Shown one piece after another: positions 31,075-39,914 of a stretch of DNA of 64,000 nt. The notes beneath the pieces are model-generated. The model saw only the letters and a list, made by a program, of their open reading frames with translations, searched no databases and was not told the DNA's origin. How positions within the stretch are numbered: position 1 is the first letter of the stretch; every line of letters begins with the position of its first letter. A program made the position numbers and the translations under genes. Origin of the DNA: Microtetraspora glauca (GTDB lineage Bacteria > Actinomycetota > Actinomycetes > Streptosporangiales > Streptosporangiaceae); contig BBYL01000030.1 in the NCBI GenBank assembly GCA_001570385.1, positions 60,684 to 124,683 on the forward strand, written 5' to 3'.

Positions 31075-33048
31075 TCAGCCGCGGGCCGGCATGTGCTTCT
31101 GGAACCAATCCACGACGCGGGTGCAGAAGTCGATCAGAGCCGGGAAGGCACGGACGCCGTGGCCTTCCTGCGGGTAGATCACGAGCTGGGACTCGACCCC
31201 GTGCGCGAGCAGCGCCTGGTGGAACTCCTGGGCCTGCGTCGGGGGCGTGCAGCGGTCCAGGGCGCCGGCGATGTTCAGGCACGGGGTGCGCACCTTGCCG
31301 GCATGGGTGACGGGGCTTCTGGAGTGGAACTTGTCGCCGGGGACTTCCGGGTTCCCGTCGAGGAACAGCGCGTCGAAGTAGGGGATGTTGCTAGTGAAGT
31401 GCTGGCTGTACCAGTCCGTCACAGGCGCGACCGGTACGGCGGCGGCCCAGCGCCGGTCCTGGGTGACCAGCCACGCGGACATGTAGCCGCCGTACGACCC
31501 GCCGATGACGCCGACCCTGGCCGGGTCCACGATCCCGCGCTCGACGAGGGCGTCGATCGCCGACGTGAAGTCGGCCGTGTCCTCGCCGCCCATGTCCCCG
31601 AACACCAGCCGGGCGAAGTCCTGCCCGCGGCCGGAGCTGCCCCGCGGATTGGGGTTGAGGACGGCGTACCCCTGGGCCACCAGCAGCGGGGTACAGGGGG
31701 AGGACATCGACCACTGGCTCCGGTAGGCCCACACGGGGCCACCGTGGATGTTCACCACGAGCGGGAAGGGCCCGTCCCCGGCAGGGACGCACAGGATCCC
31801 CTCGATTCGCAGCCCGTCGGGTGCGGACCAGGTGACCGTCTCGGCCTTGCCCGCGACCGACAGCAGGTACTCGGTGCCCGGGTGCCGGATCCCCGCGAGC
31901 TCGACCCGCTCCTCGCCCAGTACCACGACCCGTTGCGGCACCGAGTAGCCCTCCTCGACGAGCACCACGCGGCCGTCGGCGGACCAGGCCGCCTCCGGGT
32001 AGCGCGTGCCGCAGCTGGTGTCCGTGCTCGACCACAGCTCGGTGATCTTCCCGGCCACCGCGTCGTACACCGCGGCGACGGTTTCCAGGCCGCGGATCCC
32101 CACGATTCCCAGGCGATCCGCGTCGATCCACTGGGTCGAGGTGACGTCCACCCCACCGGTGTCGACCCGCTGCAAGGCGGCACCGGGAGCGCTCACCAGC
32201 AGGTCACCCGCGACGACCCCGCGGTCGCTGCACACCGCCTCGACCACCGCCAGCCGTCCTCCGGAAGGCGAGGCCGCGGGGCAGCCGAGCTGCACCTGCG
32301 AGCGGGCCAGTTCGGTGACCGCCCCGTCGAGGCCCAGTCGGGAGAGCACGGCCGTGTACCAGGCGCCCTCGTCCGGAGCGGGGCTGGTGACCGCGACGAC
32401 CGCGTCGGGGCCGAGCCAGACCGCCTCCCAGATGTTGAGCCCCTCCGGCGACAGCCTGGTGGTCGTACCTGCCGCGACGTCGTGGATCCACAACGACCGC
32501 CACGACTCCTCCCTCACGCCGACTTCGACGCGCGGGTGCCAGTCCGGCAGCTGCTCCTTCGGCTTGTACGTCGTGCCGCTCCCCTGATCACTAGCCAGGT
32601 CGGCGCCGAGCCCCGCCACCCCGAGCAGCACCTTTGTGCCGTCCGGCGACCAGGAGCAGTACTCCACCGTCCCGGGCACGGCCGGGGTCGCCTCCGCCTC
32701 ACCCAGCTGACCTGTGCGGAGCAGGTACAGCTGGAACCGGCCAGCCTCCGCGCGGTCCGACAGGAACGCCACCGTCGCCCCGTCCGGGGAGAAGCGCGGT
32801 TGCCGCGAGGAACCGGACGGCCCCGTCAGCGGCCGCAGGTCCGCACCGTCGACCAGGAAGCATGCCTGCCGCGGAAGGCCGGCCGGCTCGTCGTACACGA
32901 GGCCGGTCACGGCGATCCGCGACCCGTCGGCGGAGCAGGACGGCTCCAGCAGCCTGTGCGGCTGTCCCATCACCGGCTCGTGCAACCGGCGGAAGTACTC
33001 TTCGACCAGGTCCCAGGTGGCGCTGCCGCGCATGTCGCTTCCTCTCAT
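31075..33048 (-). CDS. S9-family prolyl oligopeptidase / acylaminoacyl peptidase
   Basis: A 657-residue protein. The beta-propeller N-terminal half has WD-like strands (PRFSPDGATVAFLSDR; CSWSPDGTKVLLG). The alpha/beta-hydrolase C-terminal half has the nucleophile in VGVIGGSYGGYMSAW, the Asp in GALDRCTPPTQA and the His in YPQEGHGVRAF, so the triad is intact. The oxyanion region is NIHGGPVWAYRSQW. No signal peptide is seen, so it acts in the cytoplasm, probably removing residues from short or acylated peptides. A second start lies five codons in. It is the first intact gene right of the damaged zone. Confidence 0.88.
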   Translation of the reverse strand: MRGSDMRGSATWDLVEEYFRRLHEPVMGQPHRLLEPSCSADGSRIAVTGLVYDEPAGLPRQACFLVDGADLRPLTGPSGSSRQPRFSPDGATVAFLSDRAEAGRFQLYLLRTGQLGEAEATPAVPGTVEYCSWSPDGTKVLLGVAGLGADLASDQGSGTTYKPKEQLPDWHPRVEVGVREESWRSLWIHDVAAGTTTRLSPEGLNIWEAVWLGPDAVVAVTSPAPDEGAWYTAVLSRLGLDGAVTELARSQVQLGCPAASPSGGRLAVVEAVCSDRGVVAGDLLVSAPGAALQRVDTGGVDVTSTQWIDADRLGIVGIRGLETVAAVYDAVAGKITELWSSTDTSCGTRYPEAAWSADGRVVLVEEGYSVPQRVVVLGEERVELAGIRHPGTEYLLSVAGKAETVTWSAPDGLRIEGILCVPAGDGPFPLVVNIHGGPVWAYRSQWSMSSPCTPLLVAQGYAVLNPNPRGSSGRGQDFARLVFGDMGGEDTADFTSAIDALVERGIVDPARVGVIGGSYGGYMSAWLVTQDRRWAAAVPVAPVTDWYSQHFTSNIPYFDALFLDGNPEVPGDKFHSRSPVTHAGKVRTPCLNIAGALDRCTPPTQAQEFHQALLAHGVESQLVIYPQEGHGVRAFPALIDFCTRVVDWFQKHMPARG

Positions 33049-33228
33049 GGGCGGGCCTTATGTGATGGGTCGGTCCATCTCTATGGACTCGGGACGGAAA
33101 ACGGAGGGCGCGGGTTCTACGAGTGTCGAAGTCAGAACCAGTCCGGCAGATCCGCCCCCACCATGACCCGCAGGCCGCGGATCCGGACCGGCAGGCTAAG
33201 GACAATGCCCAGCTCCGCACCTGTGCCG
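33049..33228 (-). other. Gap with a possible C-terminal gene remnant
   Basis: The minus strand carries a short coding-like tail (GAELGIVLSLPVRIRGLRVM, then VGADLPDWF and a stop at 33132) that begins abruptly at the stop of the acetyltransferase. I do not recognise it. The rest shows nothing. Confidence 0.3.
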
Positions 33229-34428
33229 CTAGAACATCTCCGGCAGCCAGGCGGGAGGGCCGGTGAAGATCCGGTCCAGCGCGTCGACCGCCTCCGGGGC
33301 GCTGATCGCGAGCCGCCCGGCGCGCAGCAGGTCACGGGCGCTCGCCCAGCCCGAGTAGAGAGCTGCCAGCTCACAGGATCCCAGCGTCACGATCGGCACA
33401 TCGTCATCGGTGATTCCGGCTTCGACCGTCGCCTTGCCGGCGGACACCTTCAGCAGCCAGCGACCAGTGTTCTCCCGCAGATTCGGGTCGGTCAGGTCGA
33501 AGCAGACAGCCGCGTCGACCCATGTCGGGTACCCGCGGCCCGACAGCGCCGCGGCCACATCGACGATGCGCAGCATCCACGGGTAGCAGAACTCGACGCG
33601 CGCGACCAGGCCGCCCAGAAGGCTCAACCAGGGGTCCCGGGGCGGGCCCGACCACAGCAGGTCGCGTCCCAGGCCCTTGTGCCTCGCGAAGTGGGTCAAC
33701 AGTGCGGCCGATGCCGTAGGGGTGGTCCAGACGACCTCACTCACCTCGACATCGAAGTAGTGGGGCAGGTCCTTACCAGCTGACTGCTTGCGGTACGCGA
33801 CATAGCCGGTGACCCGACCGTCCTCCCACACCGCCCGGCGAAAGACGGAAGTCCAGTCGGCGTCCTTTGGGTGTCGCAAGTCCCACCAGTACGGCGACCG
33901 GGCCAACAGCCCTTGTTCCGTCTCAGCGAATCGGTTGTAGCAGTCGACGATCGCCGGCAGGTCGTCGTAGGTCCAGGTCTTGACCAGGGCCTCGGACCCC
34001 TTGGTGACCGGCAGCGCCTCGAGCGGCGCGCGGTAGGTGCGATGGTCGCCGGCGATCTCCCAGCCGGCCTTCCGGTACACCGCCGGCGCGCTGGGAAAAA
34101 GGGTCGAGACCGCTACCCCGTCGGCGTACATCTCTTTGAGCATGCCGTCCATGAGCAGACTGCCCGCGCCCGAACCGCGGTAGTCGGTGCCGACGGCCAC
34201 ACTGTGGACGCCGGTGGCCTTCAGTTCCCGGCCGCCGAAGTATTGGCCGAGGGGAGTGGCCACCGCTGTGGCGCACACGATGCCGTCGCGTTCGAGGACG
34301 TAACGCCCCTGGAGACGAAGATCGGCGTTGTCGCCGCGGGTGCCGGAGGCGACGGTGAAAGCCTCGTGGAGGAGGACGATCATGTCGGGCACGTCGTCGG
34401 GTACGGCGGCACGTATCACATCGGTCAC
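33229..34428 (-). CDS. Eis-like GNAT N-acetyltransferase
   Basis: A 399-residue protein. The GTG at 34428 follows GGAG. The N-terminal GNAT domain has VHSVAVGTDYRGSGAGSLLM (motif A). A second GNAT-like domain and an SCP-2-like C-terminal domain (FDLTDPNLRENTGRWLLKVS; SCELAALYSGWASARDLLRA) make the three-part Eis fold. The terminal carboxyl motif ends in Phe (LPEMF), as in Eis, where it helps catalysis. Eis-group enzymes acetylate amines on aminoglycosides or peptides. The substrate here is unknown, and the neighbours suggest a metabolite of the acyl/peptide pathway. Confidence 0.8.
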   Translation of the reverse strand: MTDVIRAAVPDDVPDMIVLLHEAFTVASGTRGDNADLRLQGRYVLERDGIVCATAVATPLGQYFGGRELKATGVHSVAVGTDYRGSGAGSLLMDGMLKEMYADGVAVSTLFPSAPAVYRKAGWEIAGDHRTYRAPLEALPVTKGSEALVKTWTYDDLPAIVDCYNRFAETEQGLLARSPYWWDLRHPKDADWTSVFRRAVWEDGRVTGYVAYRKQSAGKDLPHYFDVEVSEVVWTTPTASAALLTHFARHKGLGRDLLWSGPPRDPWLSLLGGLVARVEFCYPWMLRIVDVAAALSGRGYPTWVDAAVCFDLTDPNLRENTGRWLLKVSAGKATVEAGITDDDVPIVTLGSCELAALYSGWASARDLLRAGRLAISAPEAVDALDRIFTGPPAWLPEMF

Positions 34429-34444
34429 AGGACACTCCGAATCG

Positions 34445-35239
34445 TCAGCCACGCTTCCAAGGGGCGTCTTTCGGGGGCGCGGTCGATGAGCGGTTCTCGC
34501 CCCACCCGCTCGCGGACCCGTCCACCAGGGCGAAGGGACCGACCGGCCATCTGAAGCCGTCGACGACGATCTGGTCGACCTGGTCTTTGGTGGCCAGCCC
34601 TTCGTCGACCACTCGCTGGGCCTCACGCACCATGGCCGTCAGCACACGGTTGCCGACGAATCCCCAGACGAACGGGTTCTCTTTGACCACGACAGGGTTC
34701 TTGCCGCACGCCGCCGCGACCTGAACGACCGCGTCGACCGTTTCCTGGCTGGTCTGCGGCGTCACGACGAGTTCTGCCAGCGGCATGACCGGCGCCGGCG
34801 ATGACCAGTGCCACCCCATCACCTTCTCCGGGCGCGTTGTCGCCCCCGCCAGCGCACAGATCGGGTGACCCGAGGTGTTCGACGTCAGGATCGCCTCGGG
34901 TGGAGCCATCTCATCCAGACGTCTGAACATCCGCGTCTTGAGACCCAGGTCTTCCGGAATGCACTCGACAACCAGATCGGCCGAATCCAGCGCCTCAGCC
35001 AGATCGGTGCCGAAGGACAGCCGCTCCTGCGCGGCTCGCGCCCGCTCGGGGGAGATCTTGTTCCGCTCCACCGCCCGGTGCAGTCCGTAGCGACCGTCCA
35101 TGACGAGCTCCCGCGCGACCTTGATCTGCTCTTCGGACAGGTCGTAGCAGTAAGTGCGGTAGCCGTGGGTGGCCGTCGCCTGGGCGATGCCGCTGCCCAT
35201 GATCCCGGCGCCGATCACGGCGATGCGCATCTGGCTCAT
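34445..35239 (-). CDS. 3-hydroxyacyl-CoA dehydrogenase
   Basis: A 264-residue protein starting MSQMRIAVIGAGIMGSGIAQ, the Rossmann NAD-binding loop GxGxxG. The catalytic region shows ECIPEDLGLK, LTSNTSGHPI and the His in GWHWSSPAPVMPLAELVVTP. The C-terminal helical dimerisation domain is present but short (FVWGFVGNRVLTAMVREAQR). Known members oxidise 3-hydroxyacyl-CoA to 3-ketoacyl-CoA in beta-oxidation. It lies between the acetyltransferase and the thiolase, on the same strand, in keeping with the next step being thiolysis. Confidence 0.85.
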   Translation of the reverse strand: MSQMRIAVIGAGIMGSGIAQATATHGYRTYCYDLSEEQIKVARELVMDGRYGLHRAVERNKISPERARAAQERLSFGTDLAEALDSADLVVECIPEDLGLKTRMFRRLDEMAPPEAILTSNTSGHPICALAGATTRPEKVMGWHWSSPAPVMPLAELVVTPQTSQETVDAVVQVAAACGKNPVVVKENPFVWGFVGNRVLTAMVREAQRVVDEGLATKDQVDQIVVDGFRWPVGPFALVDGSASGWGENRSSTAPPKDAPWKRG

Positions 35240-35346
35240 GCTCGCGTCCCACTTCCGCTTGCCCCTCCACGGGGATTGACCCGACAAGCCATAAGTTCCA
35301 ACTTCCAGTCCATTGTTCGGTTGAAATACAGGGGACCTGGTCGGAA

Positions 35347-36492
35347 TCAGACCAGTTCGTAGATCGTCGCGTTGGCCTGGCCGCCGCCTTCGCACATCGT
35401 CTGCAGGCCGTACCGCACGCCCTCCGCCCGCATGTGATGGATCAGCGTCGTCGCCAGCCGTGCCCCCGATCCGCCGAGCGGGTGGCCGAGCGCGATCGCG
35501 CCACCGTTGACGTTCAGCGCCTTCTCGTCCGCCCCGGTCTCTGCGAGCCACGCCAGCGGCAGGCACGCGAAGGCCTCGCTGCACTCGAAGGCGCCGATGT
35601 CGCCGATCGAGAGCCCAGCCTTCTTCAGCGCCTTCAGCGTCGCCGGGATCGGCGCGGTCAACATCGGCATCGGCGCGTCTCCCGCGAGCACCGCGGTGTG
35701 CACCCGGACCAGCGGCGTCAGCCCCAGCGCGGCCGCCGTCTCGGACGTCGTCACCAGCACCGCCGCCGCCCCGTCGGAGATCTGCGAAGAGTTACCCGCC
35801 GTGACCCGGCCAGCCGGCCGGAACGCCGGCTTGAGCCCCGCCAGTCCCTCCAGCGTGCCGCCTCGGCGTACGCCTTCGTCCGCCGACACCACGGTGCCGT
35901 CCGGCAACGTCACCGGCGCGATCTCGGCGTCGAACCGGCCGGTGTCCTGCGCCGCCGCCGCCTTCTCGTGCGACGCGAGCGAGTACTCGTCGAGCCGCTG
36001 ACGCGACAGGCCCCACCGCTCCGCCATGATCTCGGCACCCTCACCCTGGTTCGGCATGGTGTCGCCGTACCGCGCGCGGTAGTCGGAACCCAGGGGGAAC
36101 CCGCCGGCGAAGGACGAACCCATCGGTACCCGTGACATCGACTCCACGCCACCGGCCACCACCAGGTCATAGTGACCCGCGATGACCCCGGCGGCGGCGA
36201 AGTGGATCGCCTGCTGTGACGAGCCGCACTGCCGGTCGACCGTGACCCCGGGGACCGCCTCCGGCCAGCCCGCCGACAGGGCGGCGGTCCGCGCGATGTT
36301 GAACGCCTGATCACCGATCTGCCCGACGCAGCCCCAGATCACATCGTCAACATGTGCGGGATCCACGCCGGCGCGCGCAACCAGGGCCCGCAGGACGTGC
36401 GCCGAGAGATCCGCCGGGTGAACCCCCGACAAGACACCGTTGCGACGTCCCACCGGGGTCCGTACCGCTTCCACGATCACCGCGTCCCGCAT
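35347..36492 (-). CDS. Thiolase (acetyl-CoA acyltransferase)
   Basis: A 381-residue protein. The active-site cysteine is C89 in TVDRQCGSSQQAIHF. The other catalytic residues are His in GGAIALGHPLGGSG and Cys in TMCEGGGQANA, all intact. Full length for the family. It should cleave 3-ketoacyl-CoA with CoA, completing the reaction that starts with the adjacent hydroxyacyl-CoA dehydrogenase. It is divergent from the acyl-CoA synthetase; the shared promoter region of about 130 bases contains an imperfect palindrome. Confidence 0.9.
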   Translation of the reverse strand: MRDAVIVEAVRTPVGRRNGVLSGVHPADLSAHVLRALVARAGVDPAHVDDVIWGCVGQIGDQAFNIARTAALSAGWPEAVPGVTVDRQCGSSQQAIHFAAAGVIAGHYDLVVAGGVESMSRVPMGSSFAGGFPLGSDYRARYGDTMPNQGEGAEIMAERWGLSRQRLDEYSLASHEKAAAAQDTGRFDAEIAPVTLPDGTVVSADEGVRRGGTLEGLAGLKPAFRPAGRVTAGNSSQISDGAAAVLVTTSETAAALGLTPLVRVHTAVLAGDAPMPMLTAPIPATLKALKKAGLSIGDIGAFECSEAFACLPLAWLAETGADEKALNVNGGAIALGHPLGGSGARLATTLIHHMRAEGVRYGLQTMCEGGGQANATIYELV

Positions 36493-36624
36493 GGCTCACC
36501 ATCCGCCTGACTTCGTTGGGATTGACCATCTCGTAACGCCAGTACTATAACGCTATTACCACAATGACGCTACTGCACCGTGGGCGGAGGATCGATGGCG
36601 CCGCCCGATCGACCCGGAGGAATT
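36493..36624. promoter_or_regulatory. Divergent promoter region of thiolase and acyl-CoA synthetase
   Basis: The segment 36537-36562 is AT-rich (CAGTACTATAACGCTATTAC) and contains the imperfect palindrome ATAACGCTAT. A similar AT-rich block with CTATAATGAAGTTATAATAG lies before the TetR gene at 43.17 kb. GGAGG at 36616-36620 is the ribosome site of the synthetase. Confidence 0.35.
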
Positions 36625-38169
36625 GTGACGACAACGACCGCACTCGAAGGTGCCACTGCTGTGACGTACGGGCAGCGGTTGGCGATGCTGGCCGCGTCGG
36701 CTCCTGACAAGCCGGCGCTGATCGTGGCGCACCAGGCCGGTGGAGAGACCGTGATCGGCTTCGGTGAGCTCGAGCGGCGCAGCAACCAGGCCGCACGCAG
36801 GCTGGCGCGGGCAGGGGTCGGTCCGGACAGTGTTGTACTGGTCGCCCTTCCCAACGGGATCGCGCATGCGGTCGCGTCGTTCGCCACCTGGAAGCTCGGC
36901 GCGTGCGTACTGACGATGAACTCCACCCTGCCCGAACACGAGCGTCAGCTGACCTTGGCGGCGGCCAGGGAATCCGGACGGGAACTGTTCGTCGTCGGAG
37001 ACACCCAGGCGTGGGCACTGCCGGGAATCAGCCGGACCGAGCTGATGAACGCCGAGCAGTACAGCGCCGACGCTCTGCCGGTCGTCGTGCCCCGCCCCGG
37101 TACGGCGCTGGCCACCGGTGGTTCCTCTGGACGGCCGAAGATCCTCGTCAACCCCACGCCCATGGTCGCCGTACCACTCGAACCCGGCGAGCGGGACATC
37201 TTCGGACGGGAACCGCACGGCACGGCCCTGGTGGCCAGCCCGATGTACCACGCGATGCCTTTCCTGCAGACCTACCAGAATCTGTTCCACGACTGCACGG
37301 TGGTGTTGCTGGAACGATTCGACGCGCGGCTGGCAATGGAGATGATCGAGCGCCATCGGATCACCTGGATGGTGATGGTGCCCACCCAGATGCAGCGCTT
37401 CCTTCGGGTACCCGATCTCGACTCCCGGGATTTCAGCAGCGTGAAAACCCTCTACCACGCAGGCGCGGTATGCCCCCAATGGGTCAAGCGGCGTTGGCTG
37501 GAACTCCTGGGACCCGACCGTGTAGTGGAGGCGTTCGGCTCATCGGAAAGTGCCGGCGGCACGTTCATCTGGGGTCAGGACTGGCTCGCGCACCCCGGCA
37601 GCGTCGGCAGAGGCGGCGAACTGACGGAAGTGCGCATCCTTGACGACGAAGGTGCTCCGGTGGCTCCCGGCGAGATCGGCAACATCTACCTCCGCTGGCT
37701 TCGCCCGCCGGCCGGCTTCACACAGAACCCCGATGACAACTACACCTACTGGGGAGCAGAGCCGGCCACGGCCACAAGCGACGGCGCGGTATGCGTCGGC
37801 GACCTCGGCTGGCTCGACGAAGACGGATACCTGTTCATCGCGGACCGCCGCGTGGATTTGATCATCACCGGCGGCCAGAACGTCTACCCCGCCGAAGTCG
37901 AGGTGGCGCTCAGCGAACATCCCGGAGTCCTCGACGTCGTCGTCATCGGCCTGCCCGACGAAGCATGGGGCCGGCGCGTGCACGCCATCGTCGTCGCCGA
38001 CCCCGAGCGGCCACCGAGCGAAGAACAACTCCGCCGGCACTGCAGGGACCGCGTGGCCCACTACAAAACCCCCAAGACGTTCGAGTACGTCGACGTCCTG
38101 CCCCGCGACGACCTCGGCAAGATCCGGCGCAGGCAACTCGCCGGCGAACGCCTGACCAATGGCTCCTGA
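36625..38169 (+). CDS. AMP-dependent acyl-CoA synthetase / ligase
   Basis: A 514-residue protein. The GTG at 36625 follows GGAGG; an ATG at 36595 also has a GGAGG and is the alternative. ANL-superfamily motifs: the P-loop ATGGSSGRPK (slightly unusual), the A5-like EAFGSSESAGG, A7-like GDLGWLDEDGYLFIADRR and the C-terminal catalytic Lys in DDLGKIRRRQL. It activates a carboxylic acid as an acyl-CoA through an acyl-AMP. It is the first gene of a rightward operon with the AtzG-like and amidase genes, so the acid may be released from an amide by that amidase. Confidence 0.88.
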   Translation: MTTTTALEGATAVTYGQRLAMLAASAPDKPALIVAHQAGGETVIGFGELERRSNQAARRLARAGVGPDSVVLVALPNGIAHAVASFATWKLGACVLTMNSTLPEHERQLTLAAARESGRELFVVGDTQAWALPGISRTELMNAEQYSADALPVVVPRPGTALATGGSSGRPKILVNPTPMVAVPLEPGERDIFGREPHGTALVASPMYHAMPFLQTYQNLFHDCTVVLLERFDARLAMEMIERHRITWMVMVPTQMQRFLRVPDLDSRDFSSVKTLYHAGAVCPQWVKRRWLELLGPDRVVEAFGSSESAGGTFIWGQDWLAHPGSVGRGGELTEVRILDDEGAPVAPGEIGNIYLRWLRPPAGFTQNPDDNYTYWGAEPATATSDGAVCVGDLGWLDEDGYLFIADRRVDLIITGGQNVYPAEVEVALSEHPGVLDVVVIGLPDEAWGRRVHAIVVADPERPPSEEQLRRHCRDRVAHYKTPKTFEYVDVLPRDDLGKIRRRQLAGERLTNGS

Positions 38170-38368
38170 TCACCCTTGCGGAGGAGTCGCTGCTTGCCTG
38201 CTCGGGCTCGCCGGTCTGAGGCCGTCGGCCCACGAAATCGCGGCCGTCTCTCGTGGCTACCCGGAGGCCCGGGCGGCGGCAGACGTCCTGTTCACCATCG
38301 CGACGGACGCGGACGAGATCTCCGGATCGGTGTTCCGAGCCGACCCGTTCAGTACCGCCGATGAGTAG
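38159..38368 (+). CDS. AtzG/GatC-like small amidase partner
   Basis: A 69-residue protein overlapping the synthetase by 11 bases and the amidase by 8. The sequence LLGLAGLRPSAHEIAAVSRG, the helix EARAAADVLFTIATDADEIS, and FRADPF follow the GatC/AtzG/DUF4089 pattern: a short helix pair then a Pro-containing tail that wraps an amidase. In the AtzG-AtzE pair the small protein stabilises the amidase. Order and overlaps support a complex with the next gene. Confidence 0.6.
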   Translation: MAPDHPCGGVAACLLGLAGLRPSAHEIAAVSRGYPEARAAADVLFTIATDADEISGSVFRADPFSTADE

Positions 38369-39767
38369 AGGGACGGATGCGTCGCCGCGCACGCTCACTG
38401 AGCTCGCCGAGGGCGTTCAGGCTGGTGACATCACCAGCCTGAACCTCGTCCGGGAGGCGTTCGAACGAGCAGATCGGGTGGACGCGGATCTTCACGCGCT
38501 CAAGTCCAGGCTGACCGAACACGCGGAACGCGCGGCGGCCGACGTCGATGAACGGCAGGCCGCCGGCCTCGACATCGGCCTGCTCGGCGGTGTCCCCGTG
38601 GCCGTCAAGGACATCTTCAAGCTCGCCGACGCGCACACGACAGCCGGGAGCGAGATTCTCGACTGGCCTCCGGACGGGACCGATGCCGTGGTCGTCGAGC
38701 GGCTGCGGAACGCGGGGGCGATCATGCTCGCCACGACGACGACGATGGAGTTCGCCGTCGGCCCGCCTGACGAGGAGCGGGCGCCGGTGCCGCGCAATCC
38801 CTGGAACCTGGAGCGATACACGGGAGGCTCCAGCTCCGGGTCGGCCTCCGCCATCGCCGCGGGGATCGTGCCGGCGGCACTCGGTACCGACACGGCGGGA
38901 AGCATTCGAGCTCCCGCCGCCTATTGCGCGGTCACCGGGCTGAAACCCACGTATGGACTCGTGCCGAAGTCCGGCTGTGTGCCGCTCGCGCACAGCCTGG
39001 ACACGGTCGGACCCATGGCGAGGTCCGCGCGTGACTGTGCGCTGATGCTCGGGGTCATCGCCGGACACCACCCGTCTGATCCGACCTCCGTCCGCCGTCG
39101 CGTACCTGACTATGCGCGCCACCTCGATGGAGACCTGTCCGGCTTGACCGTGGGGGTGGATCGGCTCTTCCGCGTGGCAGGTGACCAAGAGGATCCGGCT
39201 CTGCCGGAGGTCCTGCGTGACGGCATCGAGGTGATGCGAGGCCGGGGCGCGCGCGTCGTCGACATCGAGCTCCCGTACTACGACGAGCTCGCCACCGCGC
39301 TCATCGTCGTCCTGCTGTGTGAGGCGTTCGCCTACCACCGGCCCGACCTCCAACGGCGGTGGCGGGACTACGGCGCCACCACGCGTCTTGTCCTCGCTTG
39401 TGGAACGCGATACACCGGCGCCGACTATGTGCAGGCGCAGCGGGTCCGCCTCTTCGGGCGAAAGGCCCTGGCCAGGTTGTTCGCCGAGGTGGACGTGGTG
39501 CTCACTCCGACCGCGGTCACAGGCGCGGTCTCGCTGCGGTACATCGCGGAGATGGACCCGACCCACGGCATCAGATCGGCTTACACGCCGTACTGGAGTG
39601 CCGTCGGCAATCCCGCCGCTTCGATGCCCGCGGGATTCGACGGTGATGGTCTGCCGCTGGGGCTGCAGATCGCCGGCCGGCCGTTCGGCGACGCCGTGGT
39701 GCTGAAGGTCGTCGACGCCTTCCAACGCGACACGGACTGGCATCTGCGCGTTCCCGAGGGGCGTTGA
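38361..39767 (+). CDS. Amidase-signature hydrolase
   Basis: A 468-residue protein of the GatA/AtzE amidase-signature family. The Ser-cisSer-Lys triad is visible: Lys in GVPVAVKDIFKL, cis-Ser in GGSSSGSASAIAAG and nucleophile Ser in GTDTAGSIRAPAAY. The C-terminal region (NPAASMPAGFDGDGLPLGLQ) is typical. It hydrolyses a C-N amide bond; the substrate cannot be read from sequence. Together with the AtzG-like gene and the acyl-CoA synthetase it forms one operon, suggesting release and CoA-activation of an acid from an amide. A strong terminator follows. Confidence 0.88.
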   Translation: MSRGTDASPRTLTELAEGVQAGDITSLNLVREAFERADRVDADLHALKSRLTEHAERAAADVDERQAAGLDIGLLGGVPVAVKDIFKLADAHTTAGSEILDWPPDGTDAVVVERLRNAGAIMLATTTTMEFAVGPPDEERAPVPRNPWNLERYTGGSSSGSASAIAAGIVPAALGTDTAGSIRAPAAYCAVTGLKPTYGLVPKSGCVPLAHSLDTVGPMARSARDCALMLGVIAGHHPSDPTSVRRRVPDYARHLDGDLSGLTVGVDRLFRVAGDQEDPALPEVLRDGIEVMRGRGARVVDIELPYYDELATALIVVLLCEAFAYHRPDLQRRWRDYGATTRLVLACGTRYTGADYVQAQRVRLFGRKALARLFAEVDVVLTPTAVTGAVSLRYIAEMDPTHGIRSAYTPYWSAVGNPAASMPAGFDGDGLPLGLQIAGRPFGDAVVLKVVDAFQRDTDWHLRVPEGR

Positions 39768-39807
39768 CCGGCTCGATCAGCCGGTCTTCACGTGGATCGC
39801 GGTGAAA

Positions 39808-39852
39808 AGGGTCTCCATGACCCGGTCAGCATGACCGGATCATGGAGACCCT
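39808..39852. terminator. Long nested hairpin, bidirectional terminator
   Basis: AGGGTCTCCATGA (39808-39820) pairs perfectly with TCATGGAGACCCT (39840-39852), and inside it CCGGTCA pairs with TGACCGG around GCA. It lies between the convergent amidase and amidohydrolase genes. Confidence 0.8.
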
Positions 39853-39914
39853 CTCTGCGTCTCCGCGCCGGAACGTCGGAATCGATCGTCCAGTGGCGAA
39901 CGCGCGTCGTGGCG

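Noticed and set aside
30634..33783. 1049-residue plus-strand open frame
   Set aside because: It runs antisense to the S9 peptidase and acetyltransferase genes, which have intact catalytic motifs.
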